Below, in pieces: positions 11,671-24,700 of a stretch of DNA of 64,000 bases (its first letter is position 1; every line of letters begins with the position of its first letter). The DNA comes from Pictodentalium vernedei (Eukaryota > Mollusca > Scaphopoda > Dentaliida > Dentaliidae), in the NCBI GenBank assembly GCA_031216915.1, contig CM062297.1, positions 176,752,356 through 176,816,355 of the forward strand, in the 5' to 3' direction. A program made the translations under genes and the position numbers. The notes beneath the pieces were generated by a model. The model was not told where the DNA came from. It ran no database searches and saw only the letters and a list, made by a program, of their open reading frames with translations.

Positions 11671-12520
11671 CAATTTTATTTTCCCAGTCGATTGGTCGAC
11701 CTATCGAGTTTTACCGTACAATTCCATATATGCTTCCTATACAATCCTATGGTTGCTAAGGATAGCACATAATGCCTGATCCCGTGGTGTTGTTAGATAT
11801 GCTTGTCTGATGTGTTGTTATAGTGTGAACACTGTGTACCTCACTTGGTCTTTCTTTATCTTCCCTGAGCTGTTGTCCATGTTGAGGCCTTTGTTCACAC
11901 AGACCCAGAATTGTGTGGTGCCAAATTTTCGCCCAATCTGAATATTTTTAGCCAAATAAATGTTTCGATGCCAAACTCTGATGAGATAGGTGGGTTCTTC
12001 TGTGGCATGTGCTGAATCAAGTAATTAATTATCACGGTTCAAGGCATCTCACGTTCACTGTCTATTTATTTATTTATTAGGGTTTAAAGACAATTTCGAC
12101 AGCCAGAGTCACCTCGTGTTGGACTCTCGTATACTAAATCTAGCTTACATTTACGGTTCATTTGCAGACTACGTACCTGTGGTTTAGATGGGCTTTACTG
12201 ACTTGAGGCCGGTGAAAAATTGGTGTTTCGAACGTCAGGTAGCTTGAGAGAATCGACTGGCAACGATGTTTGCTTGTTTGTTTGTTTATTTATTTGTTGG
12301 GGTTTAACGACACTTTCAGCAGCCAGAGTCATATCGAGTGGAACAAATTTATGGGTGGAAGAATGAGTACCAATTGAGAACCACTGGACAGGACCGAGCA
12401 ACTGTCAGATTCTCCAACTTACTAAACCGACAAAAGCAGAATTGGCAGTGGTTGAAGGCAAGTGCACCATCGACTCAATTAATGTCCCAAACAGAAAAGG
12501 ATGAACATCTTTCTAAAATA
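11671..12520. repeat. SINE-like fragments and unassigned DNA
   Basis: 12330-12480 matches the distal half of the SINE at 633-925 (ccactgga, gagcaactgtcag, ggttgaaggcaagtgcacc). Two related blocks, tttattagggtttaaagaca at about 12070 and ttgttggggtttaacgacac at about 12293, are preceded by tttattta runs. This looks like two overlapping SINE-family insertions absent from the right arm. No gene was identified. Confidence 0.5.
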
Positions 12521-12526
12521 TATGAC

Positions 12527-13800
12527 AGTAGTATGTCTCGTACTTTCATCCCTTTTCTGGTGGTGGTGGGGGGGGGGGGGGTGGACCCCGGTGAGTGATC
12601 CTGGAAGTGACGTCATTTCATGTGACTCAGTGGCGCAATGTTTGGTTGTCATGGTAACCTTCGTGAGAGACCATGTTGTGACGTAAGTACCATAGTGATA
12701 TGTGACGTTAGATCGCATGTGCAGCGTGTGTTGTTTGGGTAATACGTGTTTCCGTCGTCCATTTTGTACACTGAAGGCCGCCATCTTAGTTTCTATGCTT
12801 GCGCGTGGTTGATATGTTACCCAAAAACCTTCTTATAGGGCCAGAAGGCCTCTAAAAGGTGTGTTCAACTGAATAGGAATAGTTGTTGGGTTCATTTACT
12901 TCGTAGAATTACCACAAACAACCCAACAATCCTTCAAATCACCAAAATCACCTCCAAGGTCTACGTTGGGCTTATCAGAATGGCAGGTAGTGCTATAAGA
13001 CGCGTTCTTTTGTATAAGAGTGAATATAATTACCCAACTAGACCAGTCATTTGTTTATTTGGCTCAGCGTTTCTCCAAATTCTCGGTTTCTACCCGTTAT
13101 TCGGATTTTTTTTGGAATCTTCTACCTCTATATATGTATCTATGCTATAGCTTCTGTCTACCCTGTGCTGTAATTTGTTCTGGAGTACACTCCAGTAGAG
13201 CTTATCAGTTGGAACAGTTTTGCTTATTGTTACTATATTTAGCTTTTCTGGTCTGTTCTGGCTAGTTCTGAACCTATTCCGAGTACTCCTGCTCTTTCCT
13301 GTTTCGTTTAATTTATCCAGATCGGATTTACTTTACCACCATGTCCCGTATACTCCCTTTGTGGGGATCCCTTTTTGGAAAACGACTGGACTTTTCATAG
13401 TATGAGGCTACGAGGACCATGAGAAAATTCCTCATTGAGGTATAATTTACAATCCCTCTTAGCCTCATCTCGTTATCGAATGGCCACGTTCTGCGGAATC
13501 CCTTTTTAAGAATCCCTTTTTGGAAAAACGCCTTGCCTTCGGCACCCTTTTTTCTCGTATGAGGCCATGAAGTTGATGAGAAAATCCCTCATTGAGGTCT
13601 GATTTACCATCCCTCTTAGCCTCATATTGGTATCGGATGTCCACCGTTTGTGGAATCCCTTTTTGTGAATCCCTTTTTGGAAAACGTCTGGCATTCGGCA
13701 CCCCTTTTTATAGTATTCGTATGAGGCCATGAGAAAAAACCCTCTTTGAGGTCTAATTTACCAACCCTCTTAGCCTCATATTGTATCTGAGGATACCTAT
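12527..13800 (+). mobile_element. AGTAGTA-family element, left end only
   Basis: Starts AGTAGTATGTCTCGTACTTT at 12527 and continues through a G tract, a TGACGTCA-containing block and the shared subterminal module (about 12615-12815). Further in are an aattaccacaaacaaccc block and three copies of a unit of about 165 bp (13400-13790) carrying ggaatccctttttgg, which recur inside the copies at 36760 and 39581. The expected ...TACTACT right end was not found, so the 3' boundary is approximate and the element is truncated or rearranged. Confidence 0.55.
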
Positions 13801-14690
13801 GGCATGGTGATATACTATTTGAGGATACGTTTTGACGATATCTATCTGAAGATAGTTATGGTTCCAAGTACCTATTTGACACTGGCGGCGTCTCGGCCAC
13901 TACTCCTGACTTGTCCATAGGCACAATCATATGTCCAATGATCGACTGCAGTCGGCCAATACTATAGTGTTCTACTAACATTACAGCCTGGAACCATTAA
14001 GGCCTTGTGCCATTACTATTGTCGACGACAGGGACGGTGTGGAGCAAGCCTCTTTCCTTTCGACTCTCTGCAACTATAGGGTTTTGGGATTTTAGCTTAT
14101 TTCTTAGCGGGGCAAAGGAGCAAATTATTTAGGTCGTCAGCGGCGGTTTGTGTCTCCTGTGGTTTTTTCGGGGGAGGAGGTGGTTGTGTTGGAGAGATCG
14201 CGGCAGTTGGTGTTGTCGGTATTATAGGAATTGTAGGATGAGAGCTTGAGAGCTGATTTGGTTAGTATGGTCTCGCCCTGTCTGCTTCGGTTATGTCTTT
14301 CTTTGCAGATGAGGGCTGTTATATCCGGATGTCATTTAGCAGATAGCGTCATCCGCTTATCCCATACGATTGGTAAACTTCACACTTATCCTGCATCCTG
14401 AGTCGCAGCTCCTAGTTGCTGACCTCCACTCACAGGGACGCCTCCATGAATTCCGCTGTGCTCACCTCCTGGTAAAAGCTCTGGTCTTAAAAAGCTGGAG
14501 GAGTGGGAATTTGAGGGGTGGAAAGAGCATCTTCCGAGTAACCTTCCTACTCCAAAGACAGATCTCCCTCCTCCATCTCCTCTTCAGATGAAGATGGGGA
14601 TGAGGATGGAGACTAATTTGTCTCATGACAATCTAGAGTCCTCTGGATACTCATTCCCCGATGGGGCACAGGGCGAGACAAGGACTGGTC
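13801..14690. other. Unassigned DNA of the left arm
   Basis: No feature can be supported. A short open frame at 14370-14591 has no recognisable domain. Confidence 0.35.
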
Positions 14691-14699
14691 AGGGGAGCA

Positions 14700-14860
14700 G
14701 GTATTGGCCTTTAGGCGCCTTCACTTGCCCCCTTCTCTTTCTTCTCTCTCTTTCTCCCAAAATTCCGTTATTCGGCGGGCATCTCGTTGTCTGGCGGATG
14801 GTCCATTTCTTGTTCTTATTCTTGTGCCCTTCACAGATTCGGTGGTCAGAGTGATCGACC
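14700..14860 (-). pseudogene. Remnant of the basic RRDAR-type ORF, third copy
   Basis: The minus-strand translation contains ARQRDARRITEFWEKEREER. This resembles EKRRDARQLETWLEKRRTER at 16166-16378 and DKRPDARRLEAWLVKSRAQK at 28265-28480. The longer open frame (14721-15059) runs upstream without further similarity. Probably a decayed third paralogue of an unknown transposon-encoded protein. Function unknown. Confidence 0.4.
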
Positions 14861-15744
14861 ACCTTTTCCGAGTTAGGAGTGACCAGTGCGGGAGGAAATC
14901 CCCATCACGAAAGATATGACACCTCTCCAAGGACTCCTGTTCTGCTATTCTGTCAATATATACTGGTAAGTGAATTTCTCCCTGGGGCTCCTGGATACTC
15001 CTAGTGATAGCAAGGGCAGCCCTCAGACATAGCAGTGTTAATTGGAACGGGAGCTCCATTTCAACGATGTTGACACATGGGAGTCCATGGTGTGAAAAAA
15101 TGAAAATGTGGACTAATCGAGCTGATGGTGTGACAGGTGAAGTATTTATCTAATTTAAAGATGGCTTTTGTAAAACTGAAGGTTTATTATGTTTTATAAA
15201 ATATGCTTAATTACCAATCAACGACAATTGACGCCAGTAAACAAGTAATGAACCGAATTGAATATGTTGGTTTTTGCGCGCCGAAGGCGCGTTTGGACGG
15301 CTTGGAGCAAGCCCCGTTCGGCCCTCTGTGACCGTATAATGTTTTTCCGTTCTATTTGGGCGTGGGAAGGGAGGGAAGCGTTCGGGGCATTAGGAGGACG
15401 ATCGCATCTCTTTCGTATATAACAAATCGAGAGAGAAGCACGGAAGCTCAGACTCAAACCGTCGACCTCCAGCACACAATGCTGGATGGTAAATGAAACC
15501 ACAAGTTCTACCTCAGGGCGGTCGAAACATCCACAATGCTTCAGCATAGCTTCCACAATGTCACCAACTGCTGAGGGCTGGTCTCGGCACCAATGTAACA
15601 GCTCGAGAGAGAAGTGCAGGAGCCGAGGCTCGAACCGTCGACATCCAGCACATAAAGCGACCGATTTACCATGAGACTAAGAGATCCGGGCCAACTAGGC
15701 TGGTTGGTAAATGGTCCTTATACCTCGACGCTGCACATATAGCG
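14861..15744. other. Unassigned DNA
   Basis: Contains two direct copies of a gagagagaagc...cgaaccgtcgac block (about 15428-15480 and 15603-15660) that look like a tRNA-derived SINE fragment, but no A box or complete fold was found. Confidence 0.35.
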
Positions 15745-15764
15745 GTGGAAACTCTGGTTGCGAT

Positions 15765-16076
15765 CTATGTGCTATTAGGTATTTTCCGGTGAGGTTTTAG
15801 AAGCATTCTCTGGGTGGATTCAGTGCAGGCGTCTTTTATGCATGCAATGCATCGTTCTACTGAGCCACTGTAAGTTATCGTGCGGTCGTCGTGGTCCTTG
15901 AAGCTAGCCTCGTTTACAGATTGGGTGAAGAAGGTCCATGGTCTGTTCGTATGGTCGTAGTCTTTGTGGTGTTCTTTTTCGGTTTCCGAGAGTACGGATT
16001 TGCTGGAACTGTTGGAGTAGCGGCTGGATTGCTCAGAGACAATCGGAGATCCAGGTCCAGATTGGTTGGCTTCCAT
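15765..16076 (-). pseudogene. Conserved hypothetical ORF in left arm, Ser-rich
   Basis: 103 codons on the minus strand. The protein starts MEANQSGPGSPIVSEQSS, has a SNSSSKSVLSETEKEH stretch, then NRPWTFFTQSVNEASFKDH, and ends near CTESTQRMLLKPH. The inverted copy in the right arm (28560-28810, plus strand) encodes a similar peptide (SNSSSESVLS, NRPW, FTQAVNE, CTESIQRMLLK). Because both arms are related by duplication this does not by itself prove selection. A basic RRDAR-type ORF lies just upstream on the same strand. No known family was recognised, and it could be part of a gene of the giant element. Confidence 0.4.
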
Positions 16077-16165
16077 TTCCTCCTTCTTCTCCTCCTCCTC
16101 ATCTCTGTTTGGTGAAGATGCGCGAACCGCCGAAGGCGGGGAATGTGGTGGAGACGGTTTGGAGT

Positions 16166-16378
16166 TTATCGCCCTATCCTTCTCCTGTGTCTCTCAGTTC
16201 TCCTCTTTTCCAGCCAGGTTTCCAATTGTCTGGCGTCCCGGCGTTTTTCTGATGGTGGCTTTCTTTTCTTCCTCGCACCCTTTTCAGGATGACCACTCAT
16301 GGTGTCGGCCTTCTGTCCTTTCCTCTGATGTAGAGCTTTCACGGGAATGCCCATTCGCTCGGAGAACCAAACAATCAA
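16166..16378 (-). pseudogene. Basic RRDAR-type hypothetical ORF, left arm
   Basis: 70 codons on the minus strand. The core MSGHPEKGARKKRKPPSEKR is followed by RRDARQLETWLEKRR, a Lys/Arg-rich segment followed by a likely amphipathic helix. The right-arm counterpart at 28265-28480 begins with the same MSGHPEK and RKPP words, and a weaker third copy lies near 14800. It precedes the Ser-rich ORF on the same strand in both arms. It may be the N-terminal part of a transposon protein. Function unknown. Confidence 0.45.
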
Positions 16379-16734
16379 TGACGAAGGCGATAAAAGAACT
16401 AACCATTTAATGTGCTTGATTAAATACTAGATTGTCACCTCTGCCACTGCCTGCCCGTAAATCATGTTTACCAACCAACCTTTCTTTATTTGCAGTGGTA
16501 AGCTTCGTGAAAACCTATGGGTGTCTCCGCCTTAATTGCCAGTTGATGCGTTTATTTTATGGCACGTAACCAAACAATTCCTTGGTTTATTTTATCACCA
16601 ACAGTTATTAGCAAAGATTTTTTGGTGCCGAAGCGGAAATGTTATAGTGCCAAATTAAAATGTTTTAGTTGGCTAAAGTGGCACTCGTCAGTGTGAACGC
16701 TGAGTATGTCGTGCACACGTTTTGCCTGAAAAGC

Positions 16735-16955
16735 ATGATACTGGAAGTTATGTGATGATACGTTTGCCCTGTGGGTGTCACGCATGTTGTCAAGGAAACC
16801 CCTGTGTACAGCCATGCTGTGACGACATCATCAGTGTGATACGTGGTGTTAGTGCGCATGCCCATCACGTCTGCGCGTGTGTCGACCATTTGGTTTCCTG
16901 CAGACCGCCGTCTTGGTTTCTATGGCAACACGTGGTTGTAATGAGGACGTGTGGC
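16735..16955. repeat. Shared subterminal module of the AGTAGTA family (left arm)
   Basis: Matches the about 190-bp module seen at 8700, 12615, 36845, 38495 (inverted) and 44690: grtaacccgygtgagcgacc, tagtgcgcatgcgcagc, and gccgccatcttggtttctatg-like words. The inverted partner in the right arm is at about 27690-27870, so it was present before the arms duplicated. No terminus of the element is visible here. Confidence 0.6.
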
Positions 16956-18460
16956 CTCTAACTGGTGGAGGGATGTGAAGGTTGCGGTCGATTTTTTAGG
17001 AATTTATCTAACCACAACTGCCAATAGTACCAATACATGCTTATCTCTTAGCTAGCGCTCTCTGCTATGGTCTGCTGTCATTGTGCCTGTGCTTGCCTAA
17101 TGCCAGCGTTTCCTGCCACTACTCCTGGAACTACCAATGCTATTCATTCGGGGTCCTGTTACTGGTTTATACTACCGCTGTCTGCTGTCAATTCACTACT
17201 AGGTGCTAATCCTACATGTTGTCTTGCCGTCCCCAGTAAACAAGTTCACAAACTATCATCCACCTCTCTCATTGTCTTCTGGTAGTGGTTCTATACCAAT
17301 GCCTTCTTCCCTTGTTTTTACTTTCTACATCAATCCACTATCTTTTCTGGTCACTACAAGGCCTTTGGCTACCCGTATCTTGTCACTGCTATCAACTCTA
17401 CAGTGATTGTTCGGTCATAACTTCTATCCAGCTACTCATCTACTACCACTCTATGGCTGGCTAATATCAATATTATTCTCACTAGTTGACGTTTTATAAT
17501 ATCGTTTCCTATCAATTCACTTCTAGTTGTTACTACTAGTGTTGCCATCCGCTGTCTACAAGTGCACTGATACTGTCAGATTATCTTCTCACTCTCCTCC
17601 TTTAGCACTACGACGTCATCTACCCTTGCATCTACTGTCTACCCCCCACTGCATGATATATGATGACTGCTAGCCCTTAGTCTACCCTTGCATCTACTGT
17701 CTACCCCCCCCCCCCCCCCCCCACTGCATGATATATGATGACTGCTAGCCCTTATGGCTACCGCTTCCTCCTGCCATCACTATCAACTCTAATGTTTTCG
17801 TCGAGTACTTCAGTCTTCCACCACTACTGATGCTTATGATTCCACCAATACTACCCTACTATTTACTAAGCTGCTAAGTACTACATGTAAGTACCATCTA
17901 TCACCTCATATGTCCTATCTGTCAATTGTTTGAGCGTTCTTCCTCGGAGAAGTGACTGCGATCGTGGGTTGGTAAAAATAGCAAGTAGAGCTATAGAACA
18001 GAGAGACCACCAAAAGGTATGACCGGTTCGATAGGAGTATGTGGAATCACCGGAACGGCCGACAAAAACAAAAACCTAAAATTACCCCAACTGGCTTTCC
18101 TAGCTTTGTTCCTGGATATCCGAAGCACATTTGACCACGTGTTGTTCTCCGGAAATATTATTTAATTATCAGCTCTGAACCATTGGTTCCTTCTGTCAGT
18201 TCTGTGAGTTGATTGCATATATGTTTCGAGTTCTATACATCATAGCCTTCAATCTGATGTATACTTTCTGTGTATTTCATTAAACTTATGGAATATCACA
18301 TTGGGCATTTCAAAGTAAACAAATTTCCGTTACTTATATAGCTCCTTGATGAATGTAATTCATTAAAATAATAACAATGCAAGAATGGTTTTCGCGTACA
18401 AGACCACTTGATGTCATACACTCATAACGAACACTTTCCTAAAAGGGTATAGAAATATAA
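16956..18460. repeat. Inner left arm of the giant inverted repeat
   Basis: Reverse-complement match to about 26030-27690, for example gaagtgactgcgatcg / cgatctcgggttggtaagagt-type blocks at 17955 and 26510, and ggaatatcacattgg at 18290 paired with tgtgatattcc at 26190. A local direct duplication with a poly-C tract is present at 17640-17760. No gene was recognised. Confidence 0.65.
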
Positions 18461-18639
18461 GGGTATTTTTGCACATTGAAAATTGCTGTTTCCGTCAAAT
18501 GGTCAACTTTGTTTTAAATCAGCGCTTTTCAGCGAAATTGCTGACGTTTGGCCGACAAGCAGTTTTCCCGACAGACAGAAAATTTCCGACAGATATTGCC
18601 TTTGGTGAGCGAACCGCTCCCCTTCTTGCTTCGGATGTG

Positions 18640-19640
18640 TTGTTAGTGTAGTGGATAATGTGGTTGGTGTGGTGGTTGTTGTTTTGGGAGAAGTAGTTGC
18701 TGTTGCAGAAGTTTGTTCAATCAATGCATTGGTTGGTGTCGTAGTGGATGGTATAGTAGTAGTTGATGCCATAGTAAGAGCTGTAGTTGTGGTTGTGGTT
18801 GGTGTTCTTGTTCTTGTTAGTCTAGTAGATGGAATGGTTGTTGTTGTTGTGGTTGGTGCAGTAGTGGATGGCGTACTAGTTTTGGGGGTTGTAATATTGA
18901 AGTTGTAATGAATTATCATGTAGTTGTAGTGGTGGTGTACTTGTGGTAGTGGAAGGTGTTGTAGTTGAAGTGGGTGGTGTATTTGTGGTAGTGGTAGGTG
19001 TTGTGGTGGTTGGTTGTAGTGGTTATTGGTGTAGCTGGTTTAACCATTGCAGTGCATAGTAGTGTTTGATACAGTAATAATTGATGTTGCTTAAGTTGAA
19101 ATAGTAGAGGTATGTGTGGTGGTTGTAGTGGTTGTTGGGGTAGTAGCTGAAGTGGTTGGAATGATAGTTATGGATCTTGTGGCCATAGCGGCTGGGGCAT
19201 AGGTGTTGTAGTCAGTGTCCAAGTTCGTTTGATTGGTGTAATTGCAGGAGTGGTTGAAGTTGTACTGGTCATGGTAGTAGATTTGGTTGTCGGTGTTGTA
19301 TTGGTTAGTGTAGTAATTGGTGTAGTAGTTGTTGATATGGTAACGGTTCAACCGGTACCGTAGTAGTTGGTGGTGCATTTAGTGTTTGTGTAGGAGTTGT
19401 ATTGTCTAGTGCTTCAGTTGTTTGTGCTGTAGTTGTCGCTGTTGGTGTCATAGTGCTGTACTTGTGGTGGTTGGAGTCATAGGTTTTTTGGTTGGTGTAA
19501 TAGTTGCATGCGTTGTGGTTGGTTGTTGGTGTTGAAATGGCTAGTGTAGTAGTTGTGGTCGTAGGAAAAGTATTTATAGTGGTTGGTGCTCTAGTTGTTG
19601 GTGGGTATTGTTTGTGGTGTTGCAGTTGTTGGTGCAGTTG
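18640..19640. repeat. GT-rich Thr-codon minisatellite, left
   Basis: Degenerate repeats of gtwgttggtgtwgtwg on the plus strand; the minus strand reads ACAACNACNACNCCAACC and translates to Thr/Pro-rich runs (for example minus ORF 18503-18919). 18640-18920 pairs with 25370-25900 of the right arm. A mucin-like coding origin is possible, but no signal peptide, splice pattern or conserved end is visible, so it is annotated as a repeat. Confidence 0.7.
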
Positions 19641-19644
19641 GGGT

Positions 19645-19745
19645 GTTTTTATCCCCGCATTTTTGAAAAAGCGGGGATATTGTGCTCCGTCCGTCTCATC
19701 CGTCACATCCGTTCCGTCCGCCCGTCCTGTCCCGTCCGTACTTCA
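19645..19745. repeat. Hairpin with CCGTCCGT repeats
   Basis: TATCCCCGC-ATTTTTGAAAAA-GCGGGGATA forms an 8-9 bp stem at about 19650-19680, followed by CGTCCGTC / CATCCGTC repeats. The sense of the minisatellite flips here (GT-rich before, AC-rich after), so this is a local inversion point or inserted element end. Confidence 0.6.
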
Positions 19746-19829
19746 TATCAACAAGAATATGTAATTCCAAACATTTAGACTATGATGATGTGTTCAGATA
19801 GCATATGCAGACGTGCATAAAGGATTCGG

Positions 19830-21380
19830 TATTTCTGATAGCACCACAAGAACCACAACTATCATTCCAGCCACTTCAACTACTACTCCAACAACCACTA
19901 CAACTACCACACCCACCTCTACTATTTCAACTTAAGAAACACCAATTACTTCCGTATCAAACACTACTATATCAACCATTACTACACTACTGAAACTATT
20001 TCATCAAAACACAACAACAACTACAAAAGTCTTTATCGTAACACCAACCACTACTACAAATCACTATAACTGCATCATCAACACTACAATCGCTACGGCA
20101 ATCGTTACTACACCACCAACCATTGCAACTACCACGCCAACCACGACTACACCAACAACTTCAACTACTACTTCACCCACTGCAACTAATGCATTAATCA
20201 TTACAACACGATAGTACCAACAACTATACTCAAATAGCCAGAACTACTACACTAGCCACTTCTACACCAATAACTATTATATCAATCATTGTATGAACTT
20301 CGACAACACGAACAACTACTATGTCAACCAGTATTACACAATCCCTATGACTACCACACCAACTACTACATCTAAACCTTGGGCATTTACATCTACTACA
20401 CCACCCACTACAACACCATCAACTAGTCCACCAACTACTATGACAGCCAATGACTAAAACACCACAAACCCCAACTATCGCAACAACCACTGATATATCA
20501 ACCATTACAACTACTATACAAACACCAACTGCACTAGTCACTACCACGCATACATCGACAGCACCAATAACGTCTACAGCGGCCTCTGCCACATCAACGT
20601 TGACAATACAAACAACTCTTTCTGCAACAACTGCATAGTGGACCATTATAACTTCTAGACCAATAGTTACTACATCAACTACCCCCACCCCCCCCCCCCC
20701 CATCCGCCAGAAATACGACACAAACTAGTGAACCAAACTCTATAACCTCTACACCACCCACTTCATCTACAGTACCAATCATGATTTTACAGCCAACAAC
20801 AACACTAATAGCTACATCTACTACAACACCAACGACTATGGCTTAATTGCGTCCAACACAAATCCACAACAACCCTAACTACTGCATCAGCCACCACAAC
20901 TACTATACCAACCACTTAGTCAATAACTACGCCAACACCTTCAACTGCTACACCATCCATAACAACACCAATTTCGACAGCACAATCAACTACTAAAGCG
21001 ACAACTACAATATCAACACCTATCAATTGTACACCAACAACTACTACACCAATTACTATAACTATTGCATCAACGACTATAATTACGACAACAACCACGT
21101 CAGCTACAAACCAACCAATACTACACTCTCCACTTCAAGTTGAAGAGCTGGTACTTCAATCATTCTAACATCCACATCACCAACCATGATGACACAACTC
21201 TAGAACACAACCTCAGCAACAGGCTAAACTATTGCATCAGCCACTACAATAACTATATCAACCAAGCCACCTACTGTGTGAGCAACGAAATCTAAATCGT
21301 CTACCACAACTACTACATCGAGAACTACAACATCATTACATCTATTACCCAACTATTATAACACAAACGAATACAATGAC
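19830..21380. repeat. AC-rich Thr-codon minisatellite, centre
   Basis: Degenerate repeats of acaactactacaccaacc run on the plus strand, opposite in sense to 18640-19640. Stop codons occur in all frames at intervals, so no long ORF results. It contains a poly-C tract at about 20687. Confidence 0.7.
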
Positions 21381-21759
21381 TAAACCAACTGGTACACCAG
21401 CAAAAATGAAAAACAAGAAAAACGGAGATGCAGGCATCGAGTTGTGGTGTCAATCGGAGAGTACAGCATATCCATAACCCGATTATCAATCATATGCTGG
21501 TTGTCAAATCTGCAACCTTTGTTCAAGGTAAAATGCTAATAAGTTCAGAATTTGTAAATATTAATTAAGGCCCATAACTCTGTAACGAACAAAATTGGAG
21601 CGGGTCAGTTTCGAACCTGTTTGAAATATCCTGTATGACAAATGTTCGTCAAACCGGAGACGGTTTCTTCAAGTTATTGCGCCAACGCGCTCAAAACTTG
21701 TAAAAATCGACTAATTAAGACCCATAACTCTGTACTGAATGAAAGTGTCAATGACACTG
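21381..21759. other. Left flank of the central array element
   Basis: 21600-21690 (gggtcagtttcgaacc, ctgtatgacaaatg, aaaccggagacgg, caagttattg) is a direct duplicate of 24826-24916 on the other side of the array. The array element therefore appears to sit between two direct copies of a related repeat. Confidence 0.5.
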
Positions 21760-24700
21760 TAGCTTAACTTGTGCGTTGTGTTTGATGAAAAGGATAATGT
21801 TCAATATGAAAGGATTATGAAATAAGACAAGATTTGTGATAATTGGGAACATGTTCATTTCTGTTCCCTGTATGCTATGTTTTTGATAAAAATAATATGA
21901 GGTGTACACTGTACTAAAGAGCTGAGGGTTGGGTTAATATGACCTCACAGTTAATGTATGTGGCCCTCACAGTTAACGTATATCAACGAAAGTTACCAAG
22001 TTACAGTGAAATTATTCCAAAACGAGTCATCCTATCAAGTTACATTGAAATCCCTTCATAAACATAGCCTGTAGACTGTGCTAAAGGTTTTCGGGCCTCG
22101 TGCCCCTGTAGCCGTCAGTTTCCCAATTGCGTCCAAAGGGGACGTTCTCATCTAGACATTATATGAAGTCAGCCTACCATGTTACAATGAAATCCCTTCA
22201 TAAATATGACCTGTAGACTGTGCTAAAGGTTTTGGGGCTTTGGGCTCTGGCAGCCATCATGGTTGACTGATCGCAACCAAAAGGGGACATTCTCATCTGG
22301 GCATCATCTGGAGTGATCCTACGAAGTTAAAATGAAATCCCTTCTTAAATATGACCTGTAGACTGTGCTCAAGGTTTTTGGGATTCGGGCCCCTGAAGCC
22401 GTCACAGTTGACCAATCACGACCAAAAGGGGATATCATCATCTAGGCATTTTATGGAGTCAAACTTACGGGTTACAATGAAGTACTTCCATAAATATGAT
22501 CAACAGACTATGCTAAAGGTTTTGGGCTCGGGCAGCCATCAAGGCTGAAGGATCGCGACCAAAAGGGGACGTTCTCGTCTAGACATTATTTGGAGTCATC
22601 CTACCAAGGTACAATGAAATCCCTTCGTAAATATCACCTGTAGACTGTGCTAAAGGTTTTCGGGCTTCAGGCCCCTGTAGCCGTCACAGCCGGCTATAAA
22701 TATGACCTTTTGCCTATGCTAAATGTTTTTGCGCTCGGGCACCCATAAAGGCTGAATGATCGCGACCAAAAGGGGATGTTTTCGTCTAGACATTATTTGG
22801 AGTCATCCTACCAAACTACAATGAAATTCCTCCATATGACCTGTAGACTGTTCGTAAAGGTTTTGGAGTTTTGGGCTCGGGCAGCCATCAAGGCTGAATG
22901 ATCGCGACCAAAGGGGACGTTCTCATCTAGACATTATTTGGAGTCATCCTACCAAGCTACAATGAAATTCCTTCATATGACCTGTAGACTGTTCTAAAAG
23001 TTTTCGGGCTTTGGGCCCCTGTAGCCGTCATATTTGCCCAATCGTGTCCAAAAGGGGGCGTTCTCATCTAGACATTATATGAAGTCAACCTACCAGGTTA
23101 CAATGAAATCCCTTCATAAATTTGACCTGTAGACTGTGCTAAAGGTTTTCGGGCTCGTGCAGCCATCATGGTTGAATGATCGCAACCAAATTGGACAATC
23201 TCATTTGGGCATCATCTGGAGTGATCCTGCGAAGTTACAATGAAATCCCTTCATAATATGACCTGTATACTGTGTTCAAGGTTTTTGGGCTTCGGGCACC
23301 TGTAGCCATCACAGTTGACCAATCACGACCAAAAGGGGATGTCATCATCTAGGCATTATATGGAGTCAACCTAAAAGGTTACAATGAAATCCTTCTATAA
23401 ATATGACCTTTTGCCTATGCTAAATGTTTTTGCGCTCGGGCACCCATAAAGGCTGAATGATCACGACCAAAATGGGACGTTCTCATCTAGACATTATTTG
23501 GAGTCATCCTCCCAAGTTACAATGAACTCCCTTCATAAATATCACCTGTAGACTGTGCTAAAGGTTTTCGGGCTTCGGGCCCCTTTAGCCGTCACAGTTG
23601 CCCAAGCATGTCCAAAAGGGGACGTTCTCATCTAGACATTATATGAAGTCAACCTACCAAGTTACAATGAAATCCCTTCATAAATATGACCTGTAGACGG
23701 TGATAAAGGTTTGCGGGCTTTGGGCTCGGGCAGCCATCATGGTTGAATGATCGCAACCAAAGGGGACAATCTCATCTGGGCATCATCTGGAGTGATCCTA
23801 CGAAGTTACAATGAAATCCCTTCATAAATGTGACCTGTAGACTGTGCTCAAGGTTTTCGGGCTTCGGGCACTTGTAGCCATCACAGCTGACCAATCACGA
23901 CCAAAAGTGGATGTCATCATCTAGGCATTATATGGAGTCAACCTAAAAGGTTACAATGAAATCCTTCCATAAATATGACCTTTTGCCTATGCTAAAGGTT
24001 TTTGGGCTCGGGCACCCATCAAGCTGAATGATCGCGATCAAAATGGGTCGTTCTCATCTAGACATTATTTGGAGTCATCCTACCAAGTTACAATGAAATC
24101 CCTTCATAAATATAATCTCTAGACTGTGCTAAAGGTTTTCGGGCTTCGGGCCCCTGTAGCCGTCACAGTTGCCCAATCACGTCCAAAAGGGGGCTTTTTC
24201 ATCTAGACATTATATGAAGTCAACCCACCAAGTTACAATGAAATTCCTCGATAAATATGACCTGTAGACTGTGGTAAAGGTTTTCGGGTTTTGGGCTCGG
24301 GCAGTCGTCACGGTTGGCAGATCATGCCCAAATGGGGAAATTCTCAACTAGACATCATAAGGAGTCATCCAAGTTACAATGAAATCCCTCCACATTAAAC
24401 ATGACCTGCAGACTGTGCTAAAAGTTTTTGGGTTTCGGGCTTGGGCAGCCATCACGGTTGATAGATCATGGCCAAAAGGTGACGTTCTCATCTAGGCATT
24501 ATACGGAGGCATCCTACCAAGTTACAATGAAATACCTTCATAAATACGACCTGTAGACTGTGCTAATGGTTTTCGGGTTTTGGGCTCGGGCAGCCATACC
24601 GGTTGCCCTATCACGACCACAAGGAGAAGTTCTCATCTAGGCATGACCCCAAACCTGCATATGAAATTTCGTGACGATCAGACAAGAACTGTGGGGTGTA

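Noticed and set aside
18503-18919. 138-codon Thr-rich mucin-like protein on the minus strand
   Set aside because: Low-complexity minisatellite with no signal peptide, splice signals or non-repetitive conserved domain. Kept as a repeat.
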